From Adiantum capillus-veneris (lineage: Eukaryota; Streptophyta; Polypodiopsida; Polypodiales; Pteridaceae): DNA of 64,000 nt. The DNA is taken from the NCBI GenBank assembly GCA_014529385.2, contig CM043945.1:98684612-98748611 (forward strand), given 5' to 3'. A model generated the notes under the pieces. The model searched no databases, was not told the origin of the DNA, and saw only the letters and a list, made by a program, of their open reading frames with translations. A program made the translations under genes and the position numbers. Position 1 is the first letter of the stretch. The number at the start of each line of letters is the position of its first letter. Shown here piece after piece: positions 24,955 to 35,754 of this stretch.

Positions 24955-27900
24955 CTATGGGACCAAAGTTACATGTGATGTAGTATGTGTATGGCTGATG
25001 AGTGACTCTCGATGCTCCAAAATTGTAGTGATGAGAGTCGCAATGGAGAGCCCACACTTTGGCTGGGAGAGGAAAGTGTGTAGGTCTAAGTTATGGCTGA
25101 AAATGTGAGAGAAGCAAGTGTGGATGTGATCAAAAGCTGAGCACTCTAGTAGTGTGTGGTACTCAGACTCTCGAACTTGCAGTGAGCATAATGTGCACAA
25201 TCGATTTGACTCTTCTCCATTGCCCCAACGCCCTATCTCGCATCGAAGGAAATGGGAGCTAAGCTGAATTGCTGCGATAGTGCGTATCGCGGACAAGGGA
25301 ATAGGCTCAAGCATGTAAGTGTGAGTACGGTTTCCTCTCTCAGCGAAGAACATGGTTTTGTAGTTGGGGGCAATATAGGTGATGTAATGTATGAAGAGTG
25401 ACCCACCGGATTTCTCCCAAGCCGTAATACATTGGCGTTGTAGAAAAGCTTCATTCACTTGAGAGTCAATTGAAGCATCATGTAGCAAGTGTAATGCATC
25501 CCATCTCCCAAACCACTTCTTTATGCCGTGCTCAAGATCTTGTTTTTTTGCGTCTTTTGAACTTTTTTGCTTGCTTCCCATGCAATTGTAGGAAGTCGAT
25601 GTGAGGGGTTTTGACGCATCTTTATCATGTACTCCACAACCCTTTCCATGCCCATAACCTCAATTGGAAGAGATACCGACTCAAGAAGTAGGAGCATATA
25701 TGGTGTTTGTGTCTTAACTTGGAGAAAGTTTGTAAGAAAACGCTTTTGGACATTCTCAAACTCTTTCCAAGTAGACTTTGAGATGCTCCCGCCCCACACT
25801 TCAACTCCATAAAGAAGAACCGGTGTCACCAATGCATCAAAAAGATACTTCTTGAGAATCCAACACTTGATGTTTCCCGCATTACACATGTTCTCAAATG
25901 CATAATATGCTCTCTTTCCCGCTTCCAAACGACGCATAGCACATTCATGCCACTTGTGATTGGATGGAACCTCAAGGCCAAGGTACTTAAAGCTCTCAAC
26001 AACTTCAAGTGTCTCGTTGTTGTACACAATGCATGGCTTCTCCTTATGGTTGGTTTTCACAAGCATAACCTTTGTTTTGGATTCATTTACAATCAGCCCA
26101 CTATGCAAGCAAAAGTTCTCAAGGACAACCATAAGCTTTTGTGCATCTTCTAAAGTGTGTGCTAGAAGCACTACATCATCCGCATACAACAAAAGCATGA
26201 TTACCGCATTGCAAATAGTGACCTCTTCAATGCCTTCTTCTTGCATAAAGTCAAGTACCATTTGTTCCAATTGATCGATGCATAGACCAAAGAGAGTTGG
26301 TGACAATGGACATCCTTGTTTAACCCCAATAGTGCTTACAAAAATTTTTGAAATTTCTCTTCCCATGCGCAATTGACAAATCACCTTCTCATAGATTCGA
26401 GAAACCGCAAGCATAAACTCACTTGGCACTTGGAGTTCTTCCATCCTTCTCCACAAATTGTTACGTGGAACCATATCAAAGGCTTTCTTAAAGTCCACAA
26501 AACAACAATACAATCGCTTGCCTTTCAACCGAATTTCCTCCATGAGAACACGAAGAGTGACAAGATGATCAATGGTGCTATGGCATCCACAAAAACCCGC
26601 TTGTCCCTTTGCACGCTTGTCATTCTCTTCAGCCCAATCACTCAATTTCATCTCCATTATGCACCCAAACAACTTTGCCATAAGAGACCCAATCATTATA
26701 GTCCGGTAGTTGCTTACATTCTTTACATCCCCTCCTTTATGCAAAGGCTTAACCCAACTAGTACTCCAATCATAAGGCATACCATGTTGAAGTGCAAGGT
26801 TGAACATATCACACATCCACTCATGGGTAAAATCTCCCGTCCATTTGATCATCTCCGGCTTGATACCTTGAAGATCTCCCGCTTTGCGAGTGGCCAACTT
26901 TTCAAGCCCACCGCATACATCCTCAATAGTAAAAAAAGACGGCATACATGGGAGTGAACCATAAAATGACATTTTTTCAGTATTTGCTTGCTCATATAAT
27001 TGCCTACAATGTGTGTACATATCCACTAGACTCAAGTTACCAAAATTCTCAACCCGCTTGCCTCTCAAGTTTCTCCAAAACCTTCCACATGCATGTGCCT
27101 TTTTTTGGACTTGAAATTCTTGTTGCTTTACTTCCCATCTTCTTCTCTTCTTTTGAATCAATGCCTTGTATGTATGCAAATGACTTTGATAGTTGTCTTT
27201 GTCCATAGTTGCATCAAGCTTTATCAAGGACTTTCGAGCATCTTGACATTCTTTATCAAACCACCTTTTGTGTGATCTATCTTTGTTGATACCATGGAGA
27301 TGCTTTATAGCAAAGCATTCTTCCGCACAAGAACAAATAGCTTTCTTGAAAGCTTCCCATTTAGTTTCCAATGGTGCATCACATTGAAGCTTTGTCATCC
27401 ATAATTTTTGCTCAACCATTTCAATGTACATTGGTGCCCGTTTGAAATCCATGCATAGTGATAACTTCTCTTTCCTTTGGCTGAGATTATCATGCTTAGT
27501 TGCTTCTCCACATGAAAGGTCAATACATAAGGTGCGATGGTCGGATTCCGGGGTCCATTGACCAAACATAAAACTCTTTATGCGATACATGATGGCTTCA
27601 GAGAGTAACATATAGTCAATCACACTATCCCCATTATGTTTCCTAGATGTAAATCCATTGGTTTCACTCCACAAAGATACACCATTGGCAATGAGCATAT
27701 CCGTGCTATTACACATGTGTAAAAGTAACTTTCCATAGTGATCCGGCTCTTTCTCATCCATTGAAGTACGATCATACAAGTGAACTTCCTCCAACTCCCT
27801 TGAAATGTATGGCATATCAAATTGTTGAGTATCATGTTGCAATGTTTTTGTGCGAGCATTCATATCCCCAAATACAATAACATCACCTTCACCTTTGAAA

Positions 27901-28334
27901 TAAGCAATGTCCTCTTCCAAATCAGAAAATGGTTGATCTCTATCCATGCAAACATAAAAGGGAGAATCATGATGAGGAATGTAGCAACCGGCTACAAAAA
28001 TGGGTGCTCTTTTTTGTGTCATAATTTTCAGCCATCCATAACGTTTGTACTTGTCATCTTTCACAATTGATACAAAATCTTCCAATCCTTTCTTAACCAT
28101 ACATGCTAACCCTCCTTGTCCTCTTCGTTGCTTGAGATTCTTTGACCACATCAATGAATGTACATTGTAATCCTCCAAGCCGTTAATCCTTTGTGTATCA
28201 TGCTCCCAAGTTTCAACAAGAAGTACAACATCGGCTTTGCTTGTTAGTTCATCAATGCCAACCCCCGCATTCCATGGGTATCCATTACAATTCCAAAAGC
28301 ATATTTTCAATTGTAACTCGGTCTCATAGGTCAC
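24955..28334 (-). pseudogene. LINE ORF2: APE endonuclease and reverse transcriptase, 937 codons open
   Basis: The endonuclease domain starts KICFWNCNGYPW and contains FGDMNAR (about residue 156) and ESDHRTL. The reverse transcriptase has VDFKKAFD (about 615), GVKQGCPLSPTLFG and LLYADDVVLLA (about 718). All catalytic motifs look intact. After codon 937 a small deletion, judged against the copy at 29.6-31.0 kb, shifts the frame near 25,540. The last 200 residues, with a Cys/His motif CTLCSLQVRESEYHTLLEC, continue in another frame to 24,955. The frame opens at GTG after a TAG with no ATG, so the start is lost or shifted; an out-of-frame ATG lies two bases upstream. I do not assign the clade. Confidence 0.9.
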
Positions 28335-28379
28335 GCATCCCTATTTGCTTGAGAGACTTGCCTCCTCCTTGGGCACATT

Positions 28380-29291
28380 TTATTCATGAGAGATCTCCTT
28401 GTTTTTATTATTCTTTTCCTCATATGCCTTGCGACGCATATTTTGTTGCTTAATAGTGCGATATTCACATACAAAACATTTTGTATCCCTCAAATAGATC
28501 CAACTATTATCAAGGATAATCTTTCGCTTGGTCTCATCCGGCATGGTGCATACAATTGGCCGTTCTCCCAAGCGAGGAGCTCCTTGCTTCCCCACTCTAT
28601 GTGCTCCATAGACCATAACTCCGGACATGCCAAAGTGGGTTTAGAAGAAATCTTCAATAACAATGGCAAGAGAAGGAGGTGTCTCTAACTTCTCTTCGGG
28701 AATTCCACGAATAACAATGTTCTTGGAACATCGCTCCCGTTCCTTCAACTCCTCCACATCCACATTATCAACATTCTTTGTTTGAACCATAGCTTGCATG
28801 AGTGAGAAATTAGAAACCACATTGCTACCACATACATCAGCCCAAGACTTGTTTGTGCATACATTTTTCATGTCGCATACATCCCGGCTCATAGTGTCAA
28901 ATTTCTCCTCTTTCAATACATGGTCATGCTCTACTTTGCTCATCCGCTCCTTCAAAGCATTCAAGTCCACAAGAGAGCGTTTACATTCCTTGACTTCCTC
29001 TTCAAGTTGCATCAAACGTGTTGTTTGCATCTCAAGTGTCCTCTTGAGATTCTCATTCTCAACCACAAGTACCCTTAGTGTGCCATTCTCCATTGCAAGT
29101 GCTCGTAAGTCTTCGCCTTGTTTGTTTACGGTCTCTTGCAATGATACCAAGTACGCCATGATCATGGTTTCCGATGTCGTTGGTTGGGTGGTTGTGTTGC
29201 TATCTCCACACTTAGGAGATTTTGGATCATTTTTCACAATGGTTGTGGACCTTGTTGAAGAAGAAGAACCCTTGCGAGTGCGGGAAGACAT
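28380..29291 (-). pseudogene. LINE ORF1: coiled coil plus RRM-like RNA-binding domain
   Basis: ATG at 29,291 begins a Ser/Thr-rich head, then about 100 residues of heptad-rich coiled coil (LKRTLEMQTTRLMQLEEEVK region), then SKNIVIRGIPEEKLETPP. This matches the start of the RNA-recognition-like domain of L1-type ORF1 proteins, which trimerise and coat element RNA. A TAA at 28,641-28,643 interrupts it. The same frame continues with VYGAHRVGKQGAPRLGERPI, the AHRxG...RPI motif of that domain, and ends at 28,380. One reversion would give a complete ORF1. Confidence 0.85.
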
Positions 29292-29525
29292 TATATGTAA
29301 AATAGGAGATGAGAATCAATTTTGTTGAACCTGTTCACTTCGGAAATGCTGCTACAGAAACGCCTTCCATAACTTTGAAAATTTCTGTCTTTACATCAAT
29401 GCGTAGAGGACTTTGTGCTCTTCGATTGAGGCTATAGATCACCCAAATCGGAGTTCGGATGAAGAAGTTATGATCAAAAGAGTGGACTACTATCTACTAG
29501 GTCAAAAAAACGGCTGCGTTTTTTG

Positions 29526-29528
29526 AGA

Positions 29529-29560
<32 letters not shown>

Positions 29561-30969
29561 TAGATAGATAGATAGATAGTTCTATTATCGTCCTGGGAGG
29601 TCAAATATGACCTATGGGACCAAATGAACATGTCACGTGGTGTGAGTGGAGTTCATAAGTGACTCTCGATGCTCAAAAATGGCTGAAATGAGCGTCGCAA
29701 TAGAGAGTCCACATCGTGGTTGGGAGAGGAAGGTATGTAGGGAGAGCTCATGGCTGAATATATGGGGAAAAGAGGACCTAATGTGGTCAAAAGCTGAGCA
29801 CTCAAGTAGTGTGTGGTACTCACTCTCTCGCACTTGACGAGGGCATAAGGTGCAAAGTCGATGACACTCCTCGCCAGTGCCCCAACGTCCTGTCTCGCAG
29901 CGTAGAGAATGGGAGCTAAGACGAATGGAGGCAATGGTGCGGATCGCACTCAACGGGATGGGCTCAAGGATGTAGGAATGGGTTCGGTTACCTCGTTCCG
30001 AGAAGAAGAGAGATTTATAGTTTGGGGCAACGTGTGTGGTGTAATGGCTGAAGCGAGAACCTCCGGATTTCTCCCAAGCCATGATACATTGGCGTTGTAA
30101 GAAGGCCTCATTAACTTGGGAGTCGATCGACGCATCCTTGACCAAGTGACATGCATCCCATCTTCCAAACCATTTCTTGATATCAAGCATCCACCCCGAA
30201 CTTAGTATTTTGCTCTTGCATGTCTTTTGAACCTTTTGACTTGCTTCATATGCGATTCTAGGAAGTCGATGCAAAGGGCTACGTTGTGTCTTACGCATGT
30301 ACTCCACAACCCTTTCCATGCCCAAGACCTCAATGGGAAGCGATCCGGACTCAAGAAGTAAGAGCATGTAGGGTGTTTGTGTCTTGACTTGGAGAAAGTT
30401 GGTGAGAAAACGCTTTTGGACATTCTCAAACTCTTTCCAAGTAGACTTCCCGATGCTTCCACCCCACACCTCCACTCCATAAAGAAGCACCGGTGTCACC
30501 AATGTGTCGAAGAGGTACTTTTTGAGAGCCCAACACTTGATCTCTCCTGCATTGCACATGTTCTCAAATGCATAATAAGCCCTCTTTCCGGCTTCCAAGC
30601 GACGCATTGCACAATCCTTCCATTTATGATTGGATGGAACCTCAAGGCCAAGGTACTTGAAGTGATCTACCACTTCAAGTTTCTCATTGTTGTATACAAT
30701 GCATGGATTTTCGTCATTGAGGGTCTTTACAAGCATAACCTTGGTTTTGGATCCATTCACGATCAGCCCGCTATGTAGGCAAAAGCGTTCCAAGACACTC
30801 ATAAGCTTTTGTGCATCTTCTAAGGTATGTGCCACGAGCACTACATCATCGGCATAAAGCAAAAGCATGATCACCGCATTTCCAATCTTAACCTCTTCTA
30901 TGCCTTCTTGCTGCATAAAATCAAGAACCATGTATTCCAATTCATCAATGAGTAGCCCAAAGAGGGTTG
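29526..30969 (-). mobile_element. 5'-truncated copy of the second LINE lineage
   Basis: This holds the last 445 codons of ORF2 (from within PTLFG after the QGCPLS motif to the stop at 29,633) as a continuous frame with intact YADDVVLVA. It includes the C-terminal Cys/His motif CTLCPRQVRESEYHTLLEC. The 3' end is GACGATAATAGAA followed by (CTAT)n and then (TC)n (29,577-29,526). The 5' break sits exactly where a 70-bp (TC)n run begins (30,970). It is clearly related to the neighbouring copy, with many substitutions. Confidence 0.9.

Positions 30970-31040
<71 letters not shown>
30970..31040. repeat. (GA)n microsatellite at the LINE 5' break
   Basis: A pure GA run abuts the truncated LINE. Ser/Leu codons of the long minus-strand frame that starts upstream come from this run and are not part of the LINE protein. 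Confidence 0.95.
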
Positions 31041-31042
<2 letters not shown>

Positions 31043-31089
31043 GTGGTGTGCTCTAGAGAGAGAGTGTGTGTGAGAGAGATTATTATGCT

Positions 31090-32203
31090 CCGCGAGTCTC
31101 TTTTGCTCATGGGTTGCAGGATGCTTTGCATGGAGTGTAGAGTAGTGAGCTCGTTGTGCACACAGTTGAAGCACGACTTGAGCAGTCACACAGAGAGGTG
31201 ACAGAGTCAGACATGCATGCTTTGCTAGTGACTGAGCAAATCAGAGAGTCAATTGTGCGAGATACTTCTATGCAAGATAGACAGGTAGAGCGGTCTTGCT
31301 CTAGTGAGTCACGCCAGGAGGAGGTTGTGCAAGAGTCTATGCATACGGAGTTAGAGCATGAGAGCTCTAGTGAGTCACAGCAGATTGAGTGGTCATGTTT
31401 GCAGTGGATGATTGCAGAGGAGACTGAGATGTCAGCGATTATGCAATCCTTCCTTTCTATGCTCAACAGTGAGCATGGGGATATAGTTGTGCAGGATATT
31501 TCTTCCAGCAGACGCCTAGAGCAACTGGTTTGCTCTGAGGTTGCACAACAGGTTGATGCGTCTTTTGCGGACAGTCAGGAGATGCATGTGGCTGACACGC
31601 CTTGTCAGTTAGAGATGCCTATTGCCAGGGATATATATGTTGATGCATGCTCCGTAGAGCTAGCAGGGCCCGCTAGCATTGCATCGGCATTCAATGGTCT
31701 CATGTATAAGATGTTGATCTTGAGACCAGATATCGCAGCTGCAGTGGGAGCATTTGCAGTTGGGGTTGTCAGTCGTTTGTTGACTGATGATGGCATAGTG
31801 CACGAGGGAGATATGCAGGTATTGCATACATACTTGCAGTACGTGTGCGGTACGTCTGGTGGTGTATGGACTAACACGGGAACAAGACAGCCGGATGCAC
31901 ATGATCACAACCAGTCAATGGGCATCGGTTGAGAGAGGTTTTCTCTCACCTTTTGTAGTCTTTAGACTAGGTTCCCTTGCTTAAAGGCACAGTCGCCTTT
32001 AAGTGGGAGGTTGTTGGGGTATAGGCGTCTGTGCCTTGCCCGGCCACCCAGAGTCTGGGCGCCCACTGGCTTGTATACCTTATACATAGCATAAGTGTAT
32101 AGGGGGCTGCTCACTCTTTTTGAGTCTCCCCACCCACATCGTGTGTGTGTCTCCTTCTCTCTCTCTCTCACTCTCCGTCTGTGGTGCTCCCCGATCCCCT
32201 TCA
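31090..32203 (+). mobile_element. 3' end of a Ty1/copia element
   Basis: This contains a pol remnant, a polypurine-like AAGTGGGAGG at about 32,002-32,011 and an LTR-like start TGTTGGGGTATAGGC at about 32,013. Sequence up to about 32,203 would be LTR. There the match to the duplicated block at 42.2 kb begins, so the LTR is cut or ends there. Confidence 0.6.
31156..31932 (+). pseudogene. Copia pol remnant within a 258-codon Glu/Ser/Gln-rich frame
   Basis: The last third reads FNGLMYKMLILRPDIAAAVG, then VVSRLL, then LHTYLQYVCGTSGG. This is the order seen in copia polyproteins between reverse transcriptase and RNase H (SLMYxxxxTRPDIAxAV...RYLRGT). The first 170 residues are acidic with repeated SSES and EQ/EE motifs and have no match I recognise. 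They may be a drifting linker or a separate sequence. No catalytic motif of the enzyme remains. Confidence 0.55.
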
Positions 32204-32204
32204 A

Positions 32205-33209
32205 ATTCTCCATCCTTGTGCTCACCACAATTTCATTCACTTTGAATCTATACTCGGGAGATGTTTCATCAAGAAACTCAAGAGATTCTCTAACATCATG
32301 TAGTCTCCAATTTGTTGTTACTACCAGGATTCTATACTCGGTGTGTGGATGGACTGTGACCTTTAGTTCAAACTCTGAAAAATTTTCATAGTCGAGAGGA
32401 ACCCAGCTACCTAATTTGCTTCTCCATCTCCTATAGTCGTAGCCATAACTAATGATTGACGACATAGTTGATATGAGATAGACATAGAATTTGGGCTTAC
32501 TCTACAACAATATTATCACCAATATGGAAAGTTTCTTTGGTGCTCTATCCGTCTCCAAGTACATTATCCAGTACAGTCATAGAAAGTCTTCTATTACGCC
32601 ACATCGTCTTTGTCCTCTGCAAGTCCATTGTTTTGGAACATGCCACAAAGATGTATAGGCAAGAACCATTGAACTGTAATCCTTCTTGATATCCTTCCCG
32701 GAGACGTAGCTTTAAGGATGTCTTCTTTGATCTTGGATTTGAAGCTTGATATAGTACATGCATCAGGAGCTTCCCAGTCAAGTGAACTTATGGTGGGAAA
32801 GGGTAACTGATGTAGTTCTCCATATGCACCTTCTCGTGATGGAACTTTGTATTCTGCAAAATAGACAAACAAATCCATTGTTTTGTAAAAGGAAGGTGGC
32901 TTGTCAGCATATATAGCATATGCAATCCCTTTATGCATTGCTTTGAACGTCCCACTTAGACTCTTGACAGGCTGCCATTCCACAGTTGTTGAAGGAAATA
33001 TATCTGGAAGGGAATCAACAAATGAGAAAAACAATAGGAGAATGAAAAATTCACTGTATCAAATAGAATTTTTTTTTGTACTTACAGTAAGAATGAGGTG
33101 TGGGATGTTCTTCCCCATATCCTTGGCCATGTGCACATGTTGAACCTTAGCTAGCCAGCCATTGTCGGTCACTTTGAAAGCAAGAACACGACCTTTCCAA
33201 TGGTTTTTT
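32205..33209 (-). pseudogene. Unrecognised coding-like fragment, copy 1
   Basis: Minus-strand frames with coding character, in order: DNGWLAKVQHVHMAKDMGK (near 33,160-33,100), a possible intron around 33,085-33,010, IFPSTTVEWQPVKSLSGT to KIKEDILKA (33,003-32,700), and WRSKLGSWVPLDYENFSEFE to FKVNEIVVSTRMEN (32,430-32,205). A diverged second copy lies at 42,237-43,254 with the same order. I recognise no family. It may be an old host gene or the coding part of an element. CACTA DNA begins directly at its upstream side (33,211). Confidence 0.5.
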
Positions 33210-33264
33210 ACACTACAAGAGGTTGTGTGCTCTTGTGACGCTGTTAGCGACGGAAATACATTGG

Positions 33265-33482
33265 GTTTTTATAACCCCCGGCGTCGCTAAAACCGTCGCT
33301 ACGAGCGTCGCTACGAGAGCGTCACTATAGGCGTCACTATAGGCATCGCTATATGCGTCGCTATATAGCGACGCATATAGCGACGCCTATAGCGACGCTT
33401 ATAGCGACGTTTACACTGCAAACTATAGCGACGCTCATAGCGACGCTACAGAGCCATAAATAGCGACGTTTATAGCGACGCC
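33265..33482. repeat. CACTA subterminal repeats, unit TATAGCGACGC
   Basis: The 11-base unit TATAGCGACGC and variants, in both orientations (GCGTCGCTATA), recur more than 15 times. At about 33,361 the orientation switches, forming a palindrome around GCTATATAGC. Such arrays are the known binding region for TnpA-type proteins. Confidence 0.9.
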
Positions 33483-33821
33483 CAAGAGAATATTTTTTTG
33501 GTGGCAGGGCATTGAATGCCCTGCCACCCATCAACCATATTGTACTTGATTCACTTTTTAAAAAAAGTGCAAAGGTAGATAATAGACCCAAAATAGTCAC
33601 CCACAAGACGCATTGTTTGCAAAATTGACAATTGTACACATCATAGGCAAAATGAATTGATTGGCAAATGTAATAATGACAATTGTACAACATCATAGGC
33701 ATAAAGAATTGATTGGCAAAAGGAACTGCGGTGACAAATGTAATAATATACATGGTTCAAAAAGACGTATAAAATCCGTCTCATGATACATAAGCTATGA
33801 GAAACCCTAAACTAATGCTAT

Positions 33822-35155
33822 CTAGCTACGGCTAAACTGACGTCGTTTAGTCAGACGTCTCATCGCGTCCAAGCGGCGTATCTGTCGGATTCTGCAAAAA
33901 AAGACAATAAGACAGCTTTCAGTAAGTATAAACATATAACGACATTTATAAAACAATACAAAAAATAAAAAAGAGTAAACCCTAATACTAACCATGCCGC
34001 CGCGAGAACTGAGAATGTCCATCAGAGCGTTTAAGCCCTTTCTGCTTGCGTACTCACGCTCGTACGGTGTGGGATCACGTCCTGTCATCGACCACTGTCA
34101 AAACATACAAAGATTTCATTATGTTAGAACTAAAAAACTCATAAACCCTAAACTATTGAACATGCATAAAGAGCAATGTGAAAAGACTTACAAAATCGGC
34201 CTCAAATGATGCCCATCCACCCCCAAGTGGTGCGAGCTCCCTGCCTCTACTCGCGCTCTGGCTGCATCCTTTTGTTGCTTCCACTTGTCGGGATTCTCGC
34301 GCGCTGCTTTCTTCGCATTCTTCCAATCTTCTTTGGCCAGCCAATCTGGCCTATTCCACCCATTCTTGATTGCTTTTTGCACTTCGGAACGCTTGTGTTT
34401 GCAGTATTCGCGCATTCGAATCTTCATCAGGTCTTCATTGAAGCGCTTATCCCGTGTTGGAACGGGAAACTCATCATGAAGTATGCTGATGACTCTGTTT
34501 TTTAAATCACTTGGTACTTCACTCCATTTGTTTAGTATATAGTGTCTAAACAGCTGAGAGCAAAGACCACGCATGCGCGAGATCACCTTCTTGCCGTCAT
34601 CATCCATGATGATGCCGCCGCTGATGTCGACCGAGTAAGGCAAGCCCTCTGGCCGGTGACGCGTGAACCTGGGTGTCCCGGGAGGGGTCTCTAGCGGCGT
34701 GTCGATGGGGGTACGGACGTCAGGTGTCTCCACCGGCTTCTGGGCCCCGAAGCGAGGAGTGTCGAGTGGGGTGGCTCCTGGCGGAGTAGGTAGAGATGTG
34801 TAGCTTCCAGAACAGTCAGCCGTGCAAAACCTGGCGTAGATGGCGATGCTGTGGCTCGTGTGGGGGCGGGCAAAGAAGGGGAGGGTAAAGAGCCTCGTCG
34901 AACACGAGGCGGTGTGGAGGCATCGGTGGCGGAATCCCCACAACAACCGCCACCGCCACCATTAGAGCGCCGGTGTCTAGACGAGTGTGAAGCTCGTCTC
35001 GTCGACGCCGAAGCTTCGGAGCGCGCCGAATGCTCCGAAAGAGAGGGAGATGCGGATGGTGTAGGAACGCGCGATGATGCGCCAGAGCGATGACGCTCCA
35101 CGTACCACTGTCTCTGCTGCGGTGACAAAGAAGAAAGAAACTCCTCATCATCCAT
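33822..35155 (-). pseudogene. TnpA/Ptta-type protein of the CACTA element
   Basis: ATG at 35,155 begins MDDEEFLSSLSPQQRQWYVE, then a Ser/Arg/Pro-rich low-complexity region. After a one-base shift near 34,830 the frame runs through LKNRVISILHDEFPV and RMREYCKHKRSEVQKAIKNG to DWKNAKKAARENPDKWKQQK, the pattern of the plant transposase Ptta/En/Spm family. A further shift near 34,225 gives GGGWASFEADF. After a probable intron (about 34,190-34,098), MTGRDPTPYEREYASRKGL continues to 33,995, and a last Arg-rich exon follows at 33,890-33,822. This protein binds subterminal repeats and helps transposition. Confidence 0.7.
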
Positions 35156-35490
35156 ACCTGCATTAAACACACAAATATTTAAACTTAATATTGAATGAAT
35201 AGAGTAGACAATGACGCAAAGACCATTAAATACAATGACGTAATGACGCATATAAATACAATGACGCAATGAATCGAGTGATAGAAGAGGCAAGTCGAAA
35301 ACTCAAAATTTTCAATCAAAAGATGTGAGCGCGAGTAGAAAAGAGCGTTATACACCATGGAAGGTACTTAGAGAGCCAGAGCTTTTACAACACGGAGCAA
35401 AATTGTTCAAATACAATATTTGTGGCTTTAAGAGATCTCTCTCTCATCCTCGCATAACTCAGCATAACTTCCTATATCTATATAGAGCTC

Positions 35491-35751
35491 TCAGTTTAAA
35501 CACATATCCTCTGTTTCATTTTGTAGCTCCTCTGCATGCACCCCATATAGAGTAGTAGCATCTTGATGCTCGTCTGGCACCACCGCAGCGGCTTCTGATT
35601 GAGCATCTTCTCTGATCTCCTCCATTGATGTCGTTGTGATTGGCACATGGTAGCCTTCATACGTCCTTGCACTACGAGGGGCTACCTCTATGACGTACCA
35701 CCAGTTTGATGTAGACTTTGTAGGATGAAATACTACCTGCCAGAGCCACAT
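35491..35751 (-). pseudogene. C-terminal end of a TNP2 transposase (DUF4216-like)
   Basis: WQVVFHPTKSTSNWWYVIEV followed by APRSARTYE fits the QVFY...WxVxxKVxPR pattern of the region near the C-terminus of CACTA transposases. It lies upstream of the TnpA-type gene on the same strand, the order expected in En/Spm. Everything upstream of it is missing. Confidence 0.5.
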
Positions 35752-35754
35752 AAC

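Larger units (their letters stand above)
24879..29525 (-). mobile_element. Second LINE lineage, near-complete copy with (TC)n tail
   Basis: On the minus strand the element runs from a 5' region near 29,525 through ORF1 (29,291-28,380) and ORF2 (28,334-24,955) to a conserved 3' end, GACGATAATAAAA (24,940-24,928), followed by a pure (TC)n tail (24,922-24,879) instead of poly(A). Its 5' end lies directly against the (TC)n tail of the next copy. ORF1 has a single stop and ORF2 a single late frameshift, so this copy is much younger than its neighbours. Confidence 0.88.

Noticed and set aside
26373-26957. Plus-strand frame of 194 codons opposite the second LINE
   Set aside because: It is antisense to well-supported reverse transcriptase coding on the minus strand.
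35668-35680. Possible second CACTA terminus (CACTACGAGGGG)
   Set aside because: It has the same orientation as the end at 33,211 instead of being inverted. It lies inside the TNP2-like coding and lacks subterminal repeats.
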